Shown piece by piece: positions 1 through 9,150 of a DNA stretch of 64,000 nucleotides; position 1 is the first letter of the stretch; each line of letters opens with the position of its first letter. A model generated the notes under the pieces. The model did not search any database, was not told the DNA's origin, and was given only the letters and a program-made list of their open reading frames with translations. Source of the stretch: Candidatus Poribacteria bacterium (GTDB lineage Bacteria > Poribacteria > WGA-4E > WGA-3G); assembly GCA_022820835.1 (NCBI GenBank), contig JAJEET010000026.1:36543-100542 (forward strand). Reading direction: 5' to 3'. Both the position numbers and the translations under genes were made by a program.

Positions 1-113
1 GTGGGAAACCTCCTGTCGTGTTGACAGGTTCACATTTTCTTGGTTCCGAAGAATCGGCAAAACAGATTGAGCGTACCTACGACGATTATAGGGCGCGCGT
101 CCACGGACGTTAG
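1..113 (+). CDS. C-terminal tail of an unidentified protein (cut by window edge)
   Basis: Frame 3 is open from base 3 to a TAG at 111-113 and encodes about 36 residues that include VLTGSHFLGSEES followed by a charged helical tail. The frame enters from outside the window, so the start and most of the protein are not visible. The VLTGS stretch faintly recalls the C-terminus of folylpolyglutamate synthases (FolC), but this is too short to assign. The gene would end 18 bases before the nadD promoter, so it is probably a separate transcription unit. Low confidence that it is coding. Confidence 0.4.
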   Translation, partial: GKPPVVLTGSHFLGSEESAKQIERTYDDYRARVHGR

Positions 114-131
114 CACACCCCGATTTTTCTC

Positions 132-160
132 TTGACTTTTCTCGCGGAAACCGTTATACT
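132..160 (+). promoter_or_regulatory. sigma70-type promoter for the nadD group
   Basis: TTGACT at 132-137 and TATACT at 155-160 are separated by exactly 17 bases, five of six consensus matches in each box. It lies about 70 bases upstream of nadD and would drive nadD, the yacG-like gene, yqeK and rsfS together. Confidence 0.75.
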
Positions 161-230
161 ATGAAACTGCACAGACGGATATTAGGTATACGCCATTGAG
201 TTCACATCCACTGGACACTCCGATATTCTG

Positions 231-830
231 ATGCTGAAAACAAACCAAAGAATTGCTGTGATGGGCGGAACATTCAACCCAATCCATTATGCCCACCTAC
301 TGAGTGCCGAACAGGTTCGCGTCGGATTGGGTTACGATAAAATATTGTTTATCCCTTCCGCGAGACCGCCACACAAAGTTGCAGATGCCGATATTATCGA
401 ACCGGAGCATCGGTATCAGATGGCACTCTTAGCGATTATTGGGAATCCGGACTTTGAGGTGTCTCGGATAGAATTGGAGCGCGCCGGACCCTCTTATACC
501 GTTGAGACGCTAAAAGCATTGCAGAAACTTTATGGAAAAACAACCGAACTTGCATGGATTATCGGGGCGGATTCACTCATCGAGTATGAAGTCTGGAGGG
601 ATTTTGATGAGGTCTTAGCGCGGTGTATTATGATCGCGACGACGCGTCCGACTTATGATCTCAACCGCGTACCGCTGGAAGTCCGAAAACGGGTCACGAC
701 CTTCACAGTAACCGGTGCGGATATATCAGCGACGGCGATTCGTGAACGCGTTCGGAACAAGCTTTCCATCCGGTATCTCGTTCCAGAAGCGGTCGAAAAT
801 TATATCCATCGGCATCGATTGTATCAATAG
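231..830 (+). CDS. nadD: nicotinate-nucleotide adenylyltransferase
   Basis: Transfers AMP from ATP to nicotinate mononucleotide to give deamido-NAD, the penultimate step of NAD synthesis, in the cytosol. The 199-residue protein opens with the nucleotidyltransferase motif GGTFNPIHYAHL (residues 12-23), with the (H/T)xGH-like histidine at H19. Near the C-terminus it has ISATAIR (165-171), which matches the ISSTxIR motif of the family. Length is normal. The ATG at 231 has no strong Shine-Dalgarno sequence, but it is the first start before the GGTF strand. It is first in a four-gene group with the yacG-like gene, yqeK and rsfS. The nadD-yqeK-rsfS order is conserved in many bacteria and supports the call. 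Confidence 0.95.
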   Translation: MLKTNQRIAVMGGTFNPIHYAHLLSAEQVRVGLGYDKILFIPSARPPHKVADADIIEPEHRYQMALLAIIGNPDFEVSRIELERAGPSYTVETLKALQKLYGKTTELAWIIGADSLIEYEVWRDFDEVLARCIMIATTRPTYDLNRVPLEVRKRVTTFTVTGADISATAIRERVRNKLSIRYLVPEAVENYIHRHRLYQ

Positions 831-877
831 TTGAAAAATTGAAAATTCCGAAATCCGAAAATAAGGGCGTGAATATC

Positions 878-1120
878 GTGGAACACAGATGCAGTATGTG
901 CGAAACAGTTTATGATTTTGTATGGGAAGAAGGTACACCGCTACCGAAAAATTTTCCGTTCTGTAGTGCGCGCTGCAAAGCAAAAGACCTTTCAAAATGG
1001 ATTAATGAGGAATACGCTATTCGCGCGGTGTTACCGGACACAATTTTATCTGAAACCGAACGGGAACTCCTTGCGGAATTGGCAAAATTAGGGGTTGAGA
1101 TTGACGATGAAAGAGAATAA
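878..1120 (+). CDS. YacG-like zinc-ribbon protein (DNA gyrase inhibitor family)
   Basis: Small zinc-binding protein. Two cysteine pairs are visible, CSMC close to the N-terminus and CSARC about 30 residues on. They are followed by KAKDLSKWINEEYAI, which matches the FCSxRCKxxDLxxWxxExYxI pattern of YacG. E. coli YacG binds GyrB and inhibits gyrase; whether this one does is inferred. I chose the GTG at 878 because AAGGG at 863-867 lies 10 bases upstream and the protein (80 aa) is then closest to family length. A TTG at 839 and a GTG at 869 are in frame and would add 13 and 3 residues. It sits 20 bases before yqeK in the nadD group. Confidence 0.75.
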   Translation: MEHRCSMCETVYDFVWEEGTPLPKNFPFCSARCKAKDLSKWINEEYAIRAVLPDTILSETERELLAELAKLGVEIDDERE

Positions 1121-1139
1121 AAAACAATACTGAAATCCG

Positions 1140-1742
1140 ATGGACACTACAATCGAAGAACTCAGGGCTCACCCGAAGTCAATTGAAATTCAGCGGTATC
1201 TGTCAGACAAGCTGAGTACGAAACGTTTACAACATGTGCTCTCCGTACAAGAGATGGCAGTTGATTTAGCTTATACTCACAAAGCAGACGCTTGGCAGGC
1301 AAGCCTCGCTGCACTGTTACATGACAGTGCCAAATGGATGAATGCTAAAGAGTTATATAACGCAGTACACTGCTATGAAATTCGCTTGGATCCGATTGAA
1401 AAGGTAAATCCGTCGCTCCTGCATCCACTCGTGGGTGTAAAGTTGGCTGTCGAGATGTTCGCAGTAACCGAGTTGGAGATACTCGAAGCGATTCGGAACC
1501 ATACAACTGGGCATCCGTCTATGGGTGTTATTTCACAAATTTTATATGTAGCGGACTTCGCAGAACCCGGACGAAATCACAAGTCAGTTGATTTAGTACG
1601 GAAATTCGCATACACGGATTTGATGCGTTCGGTACATCACGTTGCTCATGCGAAGATTGAGCATCTCCTCGAAAAAGGTGTGATGATTCATCCAAATACA
1701 CTTCATACCTACAACAGTTCGTTGGCGTATGTTGAGAACTAA
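1140..1742 (+). CDS. yqeK: HD-domain hydrolase, YqeK type (symmetrical Ap4A hydrolase)
   Basis: HD-superfamily metallohydrolase of 200 residues. The metal ligands are visible: H32 in LQHVLSVQ, the H61-D62 pair in LLHDSAK, H95, H121, H125 and D139 in the YVADFAEP stretch. This pattern and length match YqeK, which splits diadenosine tetraphosphate symmetrically to two ADP. That activity is known for the family and inferred here. YqeK is commonly encoded beside nadD and rsfS, exactly as in this window. The ATG at 1140 lacks a strong ribosome site. The stop is 12 bases before rsfS, consistent with co-transcription. Confidence 0.88.
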   Translation: MDTTIEELRAHPKSIEIQRYLSDKLSTKRLQHVLSVQEMAVDLAYTHKADAWQASLAALLHDSAKWMNAKELYNAVHCYEIRLDPIEKVNPSLLHPLVGVKLAVEMFAVTELEILEAIRNHTTGHPSMGVISQILYVADFAEPGRNHKSVDLVRKFAYTDLMRSVHHVAHAKIEHLLEKGVMIHPNTLHTYNSSLAYVEN

Positions 1743-1754
1743 AGGAATTATATT

Positions 1755-2213
1755 ATGGGAACAGAAAAGAATACATTAGATATGGTAAAAGCGGCCGCTT
1801 CGGCAGCGATGAGCCGTCGCGCCCAAGACGGCGTTATTCTCGATTTACGTAAACTTCATGGCTTCACAGACTTTTTTGCGATCTTCAGTGGTACCTCCGA
1901 CATTCAGGTAGAAGGTATCTCACAAGCCGTACTCGAAGAACTTGAAAACAACTGGTCCCAGAAACCGTGGCATCAGGAGGGAGAACGTAAGGCGGATTGG
2001 ATATTGTTAGACTACGTCGATTTTGTCGTCCACATCTTTCTTTCTGAGAGACGCGCGTATTATAACCTTGAACGCTTATGGGCTGAAGCCGCACAGGTCG
2101 AACTGCCAGAACTTACAATGCCGGCACATATAGAAGCACTCGAAGAAGCGGAATTAGACCCGGATAGTACCTTGGTCTTTGGAGAACAGACAGAGGGTGA
2201 GTCGGATATGTAG
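1755..2213 (+). CDS. rsfS: ribosomal silencing factor
   Basis: RsfS (Iojap/DUF143) binds ribosomal protein L14 and blocks subunit joining when nutrients are low. The 152-residue protein contains the family core: ILDLRKLHGFTDFFAIFSGTS with the conserved TDFF, then WHQEGE, WILLDYVDFVVHIF and the RRAYYNLERLW helix. The C-terminal 30 residues form an acidic extension beyond the usual domain. AAAGGAA lies 10 bases before the ATG. It is last in the nadD group. The gene ends in TAG and 70 bases separate it from a convergent phosphatase gene. Confidence 0.95.
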   Translation: MGTEKNTLDMVKAAASAAMSRRAQDGVILDLRKLHGFTDFFAIFSGTSDIQVEGISQAVLEELENNWSQKPWHQEGERKADWILLDYVDFVVHIFLSERRAYYNLERLWAEAAQVELPELTMPAHIEALEEAELDPDSTLVFGEQTEGESDM

Positions 2214-2283
2214 TGTGTACCGCGGCGTGTAAGTCTGCGGAGGAAATTTGGCAAGCTGCATCAAAAAAACAGGCGAAAGCAGA

Positions 2284-3018
2284 TTAATCGACAGCAACGA
2301 GTAAGACAGTAACGTTATCGGTGCCACCGTATTCGAGTGCTTTGTTAACGAGGTTCTCAGACGCTTCTTCGAGGTCTGATGCCGCTAATATAATATCTGC
2401 GATCTCGGTATCATCAATGATTAGGTCGTGTAAACCGTCGGTACAAGCGAGGACAATATCTCCTGGCACAAGCGGGTATGCGTCTGCACTGACAGTGACT
2501 TTCGGTTTCAAACCGATCGCCTGTGTGATAATGTTCCGTTTTTCATGGACACGTCCTTCTTCAGGTGTTATTTCACCGTCCTTGACCATTTTTTCAACGA
2601 AGGAGTCGTCTGTCGTTATCTGTGTCAGTTTATCATCGCGTAGGACATAGAGTCTACTATCACCGACATGAACGTAGGCGAGGTAACTAAAAGTAATAAA
2701 ACCTGCAGTTAGGGTGGTCCCCATTCTGCGACCTTTATTTTCGCTCTCAATGGAGGAATAGATCCGCTGATTTGCTTCCACTGCAAGATCGCGTAGAACG
2801 TTTAGCCTTTTCATGGGTCCTAAGTCGATCTGTGGAGATGCTTCAGTTTCTACCCACTCCTGAATAACTTCAAGAGCAATGCGACTTGCGATATCACCGT
2901 GTTCATGCCCGCCCATACCATCAGCGATCGCAAACAACTGGAGCTGCGAATCGAAATAGTATAGGTCTTCGTTCCTATCGCGGATCTTACCGGTATCCGT
3001 TTTAACTGCAAATTGCAT
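2284..3018 (-). CDS. PP2C-family Ser/Thr protein phosphatase (Stp/PrpC type)
   Basis: Metal-dependent protein phosphatase that would remove phosphate from Ser/Thr of kinase targets. The expected motifs are present in order: DTGKIRDRNED near the N-terminus, FAIADGMGGHEHGD, GTTLTAGF, VGDSRLY, ACTDGLHDLI and GGTDNVTVLLV at the C-terminus; the aspartates are metal ligands. With the start at the ATG ending at 3018 the protein is 244 residues, normal for bacterial PP2C. An upstream in-frame ATG (3102) would add 28 residues unlike the family and also lacks a ribosome site. No partner kinase gene is next to it. The 234-base region to the divergent M19 gene shows no convincing promoter boxes. Confidence 0.9.
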   Translation of the reverse strand: MQFAVKTDTGKIRDRNEDLYYFDSQLQLFAIADGMGGHEHGDIASRIALEVIQEWVETEASPQIDLGPMKRLNVLRDLAVEANQRIYSSIESENKGRRMGTTLTAGFITFSYLAYVHVGDSRLYVLRDDKLTQITTDDSFVEKMVKDGEITPEEGRVHEKRNIITQAIGLKPKVTVSADAYPLVPGDIVLACTDGLHDLIIDDTEIADIILAASDLEEASENLVNKALEYGGTDNVTVLLVAVD

Positions 3019-3252
3019 TTTTTTGTATCGCCCGAGCTGCTTGTAGTTAAGAAAGTAAGAAGGTTTATTGCGCGCTATATTCTGGAAGGTACAAAATTTC
3101 ATACAGGAAAACTACTCGCTTCTTTTGGATATCAACTACATCTGAAAACGATATAAATCAGATTTCGGTTTCAAAATTTGCCGAAAAAATATCGTAGCAA
3201 TCGGTTATGACTGGTATAACTGAACGAACGATTCAACCCTAATAGATTAAGT

Positions 3253-4335
3253 ATGAGGACTATGGAACAGAAAAACACAGAGAAACAACCAGATAAGCGG
3301 ATCTTAGAATTGCATAAGCAGGCACTCGTGATTGATTCACATAACGATGCAATTGTGGCACACATTCGTCGAGGCAACGTCAGTCTTGCTGACGAAAACG
3401 TCCAAAGCCCGATGGACCCCGTTGGTACCATCGCCTATCTCCGGGGGCGTGTGCCACCTGAAGAGAAAGCGATTGGTATTCAACTCAACATCCCGAAGAT
3501 GCGACAAGGCGGAATTGATGCTGCTTTTTTCGCTGTCGATGTCACACGCGCATGGAAAAACCATCTCGCTTATGCGTTGGACGCTTTTGGTTGGTTTAAC
3601 GAAGAGGTGGTGACGAACGCTGACGACTTATGCATCGCTCGGAAGGCAAGTGATATTCGCGAAGCGAAAGCAGCCGGTAAACTCGCGGCGGTCCTTGTTA
3701 TTGAAAATAGCGAAGCCGTTGAACGGAGCCTGAATATTCTACGTTCGCTCTATTTACTCGGTGTCCGATCCATCGGTTTGACCCATAACCTGAACACATG
3801 GGCATCAACAGGGAACGACGAAGAGGATATGGGCGGCGGTTTGACTCGCTTCGGTATGGCGTTAGTCAAAGAGATGAACCGTCTTGGAATGTTAGTGGAT
3901 GTCTCACATATCAGCGAGCGTGGGTTTTGGGATGTTTTGGAGTTATCGGACGCTCCAGTCATCGCCTCTCACAGCAATTGCAAGACTTTGTGTCGGCACT
4001 CACGGAACCTGAGTAATGAACAACTGAAAGCCTTATCGGTTAACGGCGGTGTTGTCGGGATTACTTTCGTGCCTGGGTTTCTCACCATAGACGGTTGGCA
4101 GAAAATGCCGCCGTTTGCGCAGTTACTCAACCACATCGCTTACGCCATTGACATCGCTGGCATCGACCATGTCGGTATCGGCTCAGACTTTGATGGCGGC
4201 GGAGATTTACTTAAAGATGCCAGTGAGTTCATCAAAATCTCGGAAGGGTTAAGCGAACGCGGCTACTCCGATGACGATATACGGAAGGTCCTCGGTGAGA
4301 ACCATCTACGCGTCTTCGAGTCAGCATGCGGGTAA
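3253..4335 (+). CDS. membrane dipeptidase (peptidase family M19)
   Basis: Zinc dipeptidase of the renal dipeptidase family, 360 residues. Visible signatures are IDSHNDA (H30, D32; first zinc site), IENSEAVE with the bridging glutamate, GLTHN, DVSHIS, VIASHSNC with a metal-binding histidine, and VGIGSDFDGG near the end. No signal peptide or transmembrane segment is seen, so it is probably cytosolic despite the family name. Substrate is probably a dipeptide, possibly with D residues, as in other M19 members (inference). Start could be ATG 3253 or ATG 3262; neither has a well-spaced ribosome site. It converges on the aldo/keto reductase gene 19 bases away. Confidence 0.9.
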   Translation: MRTMEQKNTEKQPDKRILELHKQALVIDSHNDAIVAHIRRGNVSLADENVQSPMDPVGTIAYLRGRVPPEEKAIGIQLNIPKMRQGGIDAAFFAVDVTRAWKNHLAYALDAFGWFNEEVVTNADDLCIARKASDIREAKAAGKLAAVLVIENSEAVERSLNILRSLYLLGVRSIGLTHNLNTWASTGNDEEDMGGGLTRFGMALVKEMNRLGMLVDVSHISERGFWDVLELSDAPVIASHSNCKTLCRHSRNLSNEQLKALSVNGGVVGITFVPGFLTIDGWQKMPPFAQLLNHIAYAIDIAGIDHVGIGSDFDGGGDLLKDASEFIKISEGLSERGYSDDDIRKVLGENHLRVFESACG

Positions 4336-4354
4336 AGGATCCGTTTGGTACGCA

Positions 4355-5176
4355 TTACCTACCGTGGATGGCTCGTAGGTCCAATCTTGCCTCGGCATTG
4401 TCCGAAACAGCGTTTGTCCAATCCACATCGTCAATATTTTGCAGACTCATTAGGGCGACGTTTACCATCGGATTTGAGAGCGAGTAGTTCAGTAAGAAAC
4501 TGTCTACATCAACGTCCGCCATTTCATTGGGAAAGCAGTGCTTCATGAGGTTTTGGAATGCGTTGCTGGTGGTAGAACGCATCAGCACAATCCCCATCTC
4601 TTGTGAGACAGCATCAGGAATGATGCCACGCCTGCCGAAAGCGTCACAGGTGCTCTGATACATCAAGTTATAGTGGGTCTGTATCATATCGAATTCGCCT
4701 GTGGCAATCAGATTTTCGGCACCACCAGAGGGGCCATCCGCAGAAAATCCGATGAATCGAACGGTTCCTTCCGCTTTTAGTCTTAGATATGTTTCTAACC
4801 CACCCCGATTCAGGATCTGATCTGTCTCTTCAGTATAGAACCATCCACCGTGGAATTGAAGGACATCAATGTAGTCTGTGCCGAGTCGTTGGAGGCTGCC
4901 CTCTACATCTTCACGGATACCGTCGGGGTCGTAGGCTTCCGTCTTCGTCGCGACAATGCACGACGCTCTACGGTCAGCGATCGCTTTACCGATAACGGTT
5001 TCGCTATACCCACTACCGTAATTCGGAGCCGTGTCAAGAAAGTTAAGACCACAATCCATTGCATAGTGAAGCATCTTAACAAGCGATGCTGCGTCGTGTT
5101 CTGGGCGGACTCTACCGCCGCCGTACCCGACTTCTGACACGCTGAGACCTGTTTTACCGAGTGTCCGGTACTGCAT
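4355..5176 (-). CDS. aldo/keto reductase
   Basis: NAD(P)H-dependent oxidoreductase of the aldo/keto reductase superfamily, 273 residues. The catalytic tetrad is recognisable: D and Y in LDTAPNYGSG, K in IVATKTEAYD and H in VLQFHGGW. MQYRTLGKTGLSVSEVGYGGG is the usual family opening, so the start is ATG 5176, with AAGGAG 11 bases upstream; the longer reading frame adds eight unlikely residues. The substrate cannot be told from sequence. It is about 40 bases downstream of the start region of nothing else on this strand and 62 bases from the dnaE stop, so it may follow dnaE in the same transcript. Confidence 0.9.
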   Translation of the reverse strand: MQYRTLGKTGLSVSEVGYGGGRVRPEHDAASLVKMLHYAMDCGLNFLDTAPNYGSGYSETVIGKAIADRRASCIVATKTEAYDPDGIREDVEGSLQRLGTDYIDVLQFHGGWFYTEETDQILNRGGLETYLRLKAEGTVRFIGFSADGPSGGAENLIATGEFDMIQTHYNLMYQSTCDAFGRRGIIPDAVSQEMGIVLMRSTTSNAFQNLMKHCFPNEMADVDVDSFLLNYSLSNPMVNVALMSLQNIDDVDWTNAVSDNAEARLDLRAIHGR

Positions 5177-5237
5177 AATAAGCGAATCTCCTTCTATCAA
5201 TGTGGTGAGTGTTTTTGCGAAACGTCTCTACCGCACT

Positions 5238-8200
5238 TTACACAAAGCCTATTTGCGAGGCGTTTTTCTTATTCGATCGTATGGTGCGGTTGCTCAGTTT
5301 AACAGAATTTTCACCAAATAATTTCTCGACCTGTTCAGTAACTGATGGTTCGTGCGTGATACTATATTTCTGAGCACATTTCGCGATAACCTCACCGTAA
5401 CGAGGACTCATGAGGCGTAAAACCAGATCCAGTTCACCTTTGTTCGCGCTGGCTATTCGTTGAAGTGCCTCTAATTTCTCAGTGTTTTCGAGATCGGATT
5501 CTTGGATTGTCACCTCAAGCGAAGTCGTCTGATCCCTGCTAACAGACGCTATATCTACGATCTGTTCCGCTTGGATTTGGCGTTCTTCTTTCTGCGGCTC
5601 GTCATCAGATCTCCGATTTCTTCCATTCTGCTTGACGTTGACTTTACCACGAATCCAGACGGCTCTACCTTCGACGAGTTCACCTGCCTTTTTGTATGTA
5701 TTCGGAAAAACGACGACCTCTACTGTGCCTTCCAGATCCTCGAACCCAATGACCGCCATAGCGTCTCCTTTTTTCGTGGTAATATCTTTGACCTCTGTTA
5801 CCATACCTGCCACGAAAACCTCGGAATCAATACGGTGTGCCTCCAAGGTTCGGGTACTTGCGGTTGTATAGTTTTCGATGATGTCGCTGTACTCTTCAAG
5901 TGGATGCCCGGAAACATAGAATCCGAGTTGATCCTTTTCCTGCATAAGTCGCTCTAATGGAGCGAATTCCGGTATATCAGGAAGTGCTATCGTCATCGCG
6001 GGTACCTCTTCAACATCACCAAAGAGATTCATCTGTCCGCGATCTCGATCCGCCTGTGCACTTTGTGCTACTTTTATGACACTATCCAAACTCTGGAGAA
6101 GCTGCGCCCGGTGTCCTTCAAGTGAATCGAAGGCACCACTCATAATGAGGCTCTCAATCGCGCGCTTATTCACCTGTTTGATGTCCACGCGTTCACAGAA
6201 GTCTTGCAAAGATGTGAATGAACCGCCTTGCTCCCGTGCTTCTATGATTGCGTCTATAGCACCGTCGCCGACACCTTTTACAGCGACGAGTCCAAAGCAG
6301 ATGTTGTTACCATCTACGGTGAATTCGTTTATACTGCTATTAACGTCCGGCGGTAATAGATTAATCTCCACATCCAGAAAACTGGCAAGTTTCTTGCATT
6401 CGGAGCGATAACGGGTGATTTTATCTGAATGGCCAGCTCCAGCTTCGCCCGTCATCATTGCTGCCATAAATTCGTGTGGATAATGCGTTTTCAAGTATGC
6501 CATACGATATGCCAACATCGAATAGGCAACGGTGTGCGACTTGTTGAAAGCGTACCCCGCGAAAGGCTCCAACTGCTTAAACACGCGCTCTGCTTCCTGT
6601 TTAGCGATGCCTTTTTCGATTGCGCCCTCAACGAATTTCTCACGTTGCGCTTTGAGCAATTCGGGGTTCTTCTTTCCCATAGCAGAGCGGAGAATATCCG
6701 CTTCACCGAGGGTAAAACCTGCCATATCCCGCGCAATCTGCATCACCTGCTCTTGGTAAATACAGACACCGTAGGTATTTTTCAGGGCGTCTTCAAGTGA
6801 CGGATGGATATACGACACCGGCTTCAACTTATTTTTCCGATCAATGAATTCCTGCATCGTACCGCTTTCGATTGGACCTGGACGGTAGAGGGCAGGAATC
6901 GCCGAAAACTCCTCAAAGTTATCGGGCTTGAGTTGCGTCACAACCCGATACATACCACCAGAGGCTTCCAGCTGGAATAATCCGTCAATCAAGCCTTGGC
7001 TCAGGAGTGCGTAAGTCTCTTTATCGTCAAATGGTATTTCGTCTATCTTGATCTCTTCGCCCTGATTTGTCTTAATCATCTGAAGGCAATCGTAAATCTC
7101 GGTGAGACTTCGTAAACCGAGCGAATCAAATTTAACGATCCCGACATCTTCGACGGTTTTACCTTCAAATTGTGAGGCGACTTGATCGTGTTTATCCTTG
7201 AATAGCGGGACATAATCTGTCAATGGACCGTTTGAGACAACGATTGCAGAAGCGTGACACGAAACGTGCCGTTTCGTTCCCTCAATGGCTTTGCTGAGAT
7301 CTATGAGTTCGCGATATTCAGGACTATTCGCGAGTTTTTGGAAATCAGGCACCTCTTCTAAGGCATCATCAATTGTTATTCCGGGTGTCGATGGAATGAG
7401 TTCAGTTAACCGAACAACATCATCGAGAGGCGTTTCAAGGGCGCGCCCGACATCTTTGATGGCAGCTTTTGCCCCTAACGTCGCGAAGGTTGCTACCTTA
7501 CCGACGGAAGCTTCGCCATATTTTTTGACAAGATAATCGATGACGTGTTCACGGGCACGATCGGCGAAGTCAATATCAATATCCGGTGGACTGATACGTT
7601 CAAGGTTCAGGAACCTTTCAAAGAGGCAGTCGTAGTCCATTGGATTGAAGGCAATTACGTTAAGCGCATATAGGACGAGACTACTCGCAGCAGAACCGCG
7701 CGCGGAGAGCGGGTAGCCTTGTTGGTGTGCGTATTTCACGTAGTCCCACACGATAAGGAAGTACCCCGAATAACCGGTCTGGCTGATGATATCGAGTTCG
7801 TAGTCGAGACGTTTCCGAATTTCATCCGACAAATCGCCGTACTTTTCGCGTAAACCTTTATAGCACAGTTCCTTAAGATAACTGTCGTTTGTGTGTCCTT
7901 CGGGCACCTCGTATTTCGGCATCAGGTTCTCGCCGTAGTCGAGTTCAAGGTTGCACCGATTGGCTATCTCAAGTGTGTTGCTGATGGCTTCTGCCGGGTA
8001 GCCCTTCAGTGCTTCACGCATTTCGTCAACACTTTTAAAGTAGAAATGATTGTCAAAACGCATCCGATGCTGATCGTTGACAGTCTTCTTCATCTGGATA
8101 CACAGCAGAACATCGTGCATTTCGTGATCGGATTTTCGGAGGTAGTGGCAATCGTTGGTCCCGACGATCGGAAGGTTGAACTCTTTCGCCAATTCTACCA

Positions 8201-8768
8201 TAATCGGATACGCTTCAAGTTCCTTGTCAATATAATGGTTCTGGACTTCAACATAGAGGTTGCGTTTCCCCATGATCTCCATGAGCGTTTTGAAATTCTG
8301 GATACCCTCTTCTCGTTTACTTGAACAGAGGAGTTGCGGCACCTGTCCTTGGATACATCCGGTGAGTGCGATAATTCCGTGATGGTGTTCGCGTAGGATT
8401 TCCATATCAATGCGCGGTTTACTGTAGAAACCTTCTGTGTATCCGAGTGATACCAGTTTAAGGAGATTCTGGTAACCGGTTGCGTCCTCTGCAAGCAGTG
8501 TCAGGTGATAGGGACCTCCCTGCCCCTTGCCGCGCGTTCGTCGGTCGCCGGGTGCAACATATACCTCACAACCGACAATAGGGTTGATCCCCCCCTTTTT
8601 CGCTTTATCGTAGAGTTCCCACGCGCCGAACATATTGCCGTGGTCGGTGAGTGCTACAGCCGGCACACTGTTCTCAACAGCCCAATTGACCATATCTTGA
8701 ATACGGCACGCGCCGTCGAGCATGCTGTATTCGCTGTGATTGTGTAGATGCACAAATCCGCTTGCCAT
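5238..8768 (-). CDS. dnaE: DNA polymerase III subunit alpha
   Basis: Catalytic alpha subunit of the replicative polymerase, 1176 residues, a normal DnaE1-type size. The N-terminal PHP domain begins with FVHLHNHSEYSMLDGA. The polymerase core contains the catalytic aspartates in PPDIDIDFAD and the RGSAASSLVLY motif. It is followed by the thumb and finger region, HhH elements (VAVKGVGDGAI) and a C-terminal OB-fold with VFVAGMVTEVKDITTKKG. Start is the ATG at 8768, with GGAGG 4 bases upstream; eight further residues in the open frame lack support. No proofreading exonuclease domain is visible. The protein should be essential. Confidence 0.97.
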   Translation of the reverse strand: MASGFVHLHNHSEYSMLDGACRIQDMVNWAVENSVPAVALTDHGNMFGAWELYDKAKKGGINPIVGCEVYVAPGDRRTRGKGQGGPYHLTLLAEDATGYQNLLKLVSLGYTEGFYSKPRIDMEILREHHHGIIALTGCIQGQVPQLLCSSKREEGIQNFKTLMEIMGKRNLYVEVQNHYIDKELEAYPIMVELAKEFNLPIVGTNDCHYLRKSDHEMHDVLLCIQMKKTVNDQHRMRFDNHFYFKSVDEMREALKGYPAEAISNTLEIANRCNLELDYGENLMPKYEVPEGHTNDSYLKELCYKGLREKYGDLSDEIRKRLDYELDIISQTGYSGYFLIVWDYVKYAHQQGYPLSARGSAASSLVLYALNVIAFNPMDYDCLFERFLNLERISPPDIDIDFADRAREHVIDYLVKKYGEASVGKVATFATLGAKAAIKDVGRALETPLDDVVRLTELIPSTPGITIDDALEEVPDFQKLANSPEYRELIDLSKAIEGTKRHVSCHASAIVVSNGPLTDYVPLFKDKHDQVASQFEGKTVEDVGIVKFDSLGLRSLTEIYDCLQMIKTNQGEEIKIDEIPFDDKETYALLSQGLIDGLFQLEASGGMYRVVTQLKPDNFEEFSAIPALYRPGPIESGTMQEFIDRKNKLKPVSYIHPSLEDALKNTYGVCIYQEQVMQIARDMAGFTLGEADILRSAMGKKNPELLKAQREKFVEGAIEKGIAKQEAERVFKQLEPFAGYAFNKSHTVAYSMLAYRMAYLKTHYPHEFMAAMMTGEAGAGHSDKITRYRSECKKLASFLDVEINLLPPDVNSSINEFTVDGNNICFGLVAVKGVGDGAIDAIIEAREQGGSFTSLQDFCERVDIKQVNKRAIESLIMSGAFDSLEGHRAQLLQSLDSVIKVAQSAQADRDRGQMNLFGDVEEVPAMTIALPDIPEFAPLERLMQEKDQLGFYVSGHPLEEYSDIIENYTTASTRTLEAHRIDSEVFVAGMVTEVKDITTKKGDAMAVIGFEDLEGTVEVVVFPNTYKKAGELVEGRAVWIRGKVNVKQNGRNRRSDDEPQKEERQIQAEQIVDIASVSRDQTTSLEVTIQESDLENTEKLEALQRIASANKGELDLVLRLMSPRYGEVIAKCAQKYSITHEPSVTEQVEKLFGENSVKLSNRTIRSNKKNASQIGFV

Positions 8769-9150
8769 CTTTCCTCCAATGTTTAATTTCAATTAAGAAT
8801 GAATTAAGAACTATAAAACCATTTTTATAATACCAAAAATCTGCGAAAATTTCCATAATAAATTTCGCCATGTGGGTACCTTTGATTGTACCTTTCGACG
8901 AAAAAACGCTGCCATTATTTTAGAACAAGTTTTCTGATTAACGGGACTTTTTCTTAAGGCGCACCTCATTAAAACTAACAACTGACAGCTGAACGCTATC
9001 GCGTTTTTGGTTGATACACTTCCCTAAAATCTGTTATAATAATCGGTATTATATTCTTAGTATCGCTCCTTAGTCTGACTAATAACAGACAATCCACTTG
9101 GAGCGGAAAAGGTGTGGACTCATCACCGCGGGTTTCCGCGTTCATTTTAG
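8769..9150. other. intergenic region between divergent dnaE and MFS genes
   Basis: A 382-base AT-rich divergent region. It holds the dnaE ribosome site on the minus strand and a promoter for the MFS gene at 9011-9040. Around 8975-8995 there is a short ACTGACAGCTGA stretch that resembles the heptamer repeats found elsewhere in the window, but no hairpin partner is evident. No small ORF with a ribosome site was seen. Confidence 0.6.
9011..9040 (+). promoter_or_regulatory. sigma70-type promoter for the MFS transporter
   Basis: TTGATA at 9011-9016 and a perfect TATAAT at 9035-9040 with an 18-base spacer. The start codon lies 110 bases downstream, leaving a leader of about 100 bases. Confidence 0.7.

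Noticed and set aside
839..877. TTG 839 as start of the yacG-like gene
   Set aside because: It would add 13 residues not in the family and lacks a ribosome site; GTG 878 has AAGGG at good distance.
5502..8747. Several plus-strand open frames of 75-151 codons opposite dnaE
   Set aside because: They lie antisense to a strongly conserved gene and lack ribosome sites; they are shadows of dnaE codon bias.
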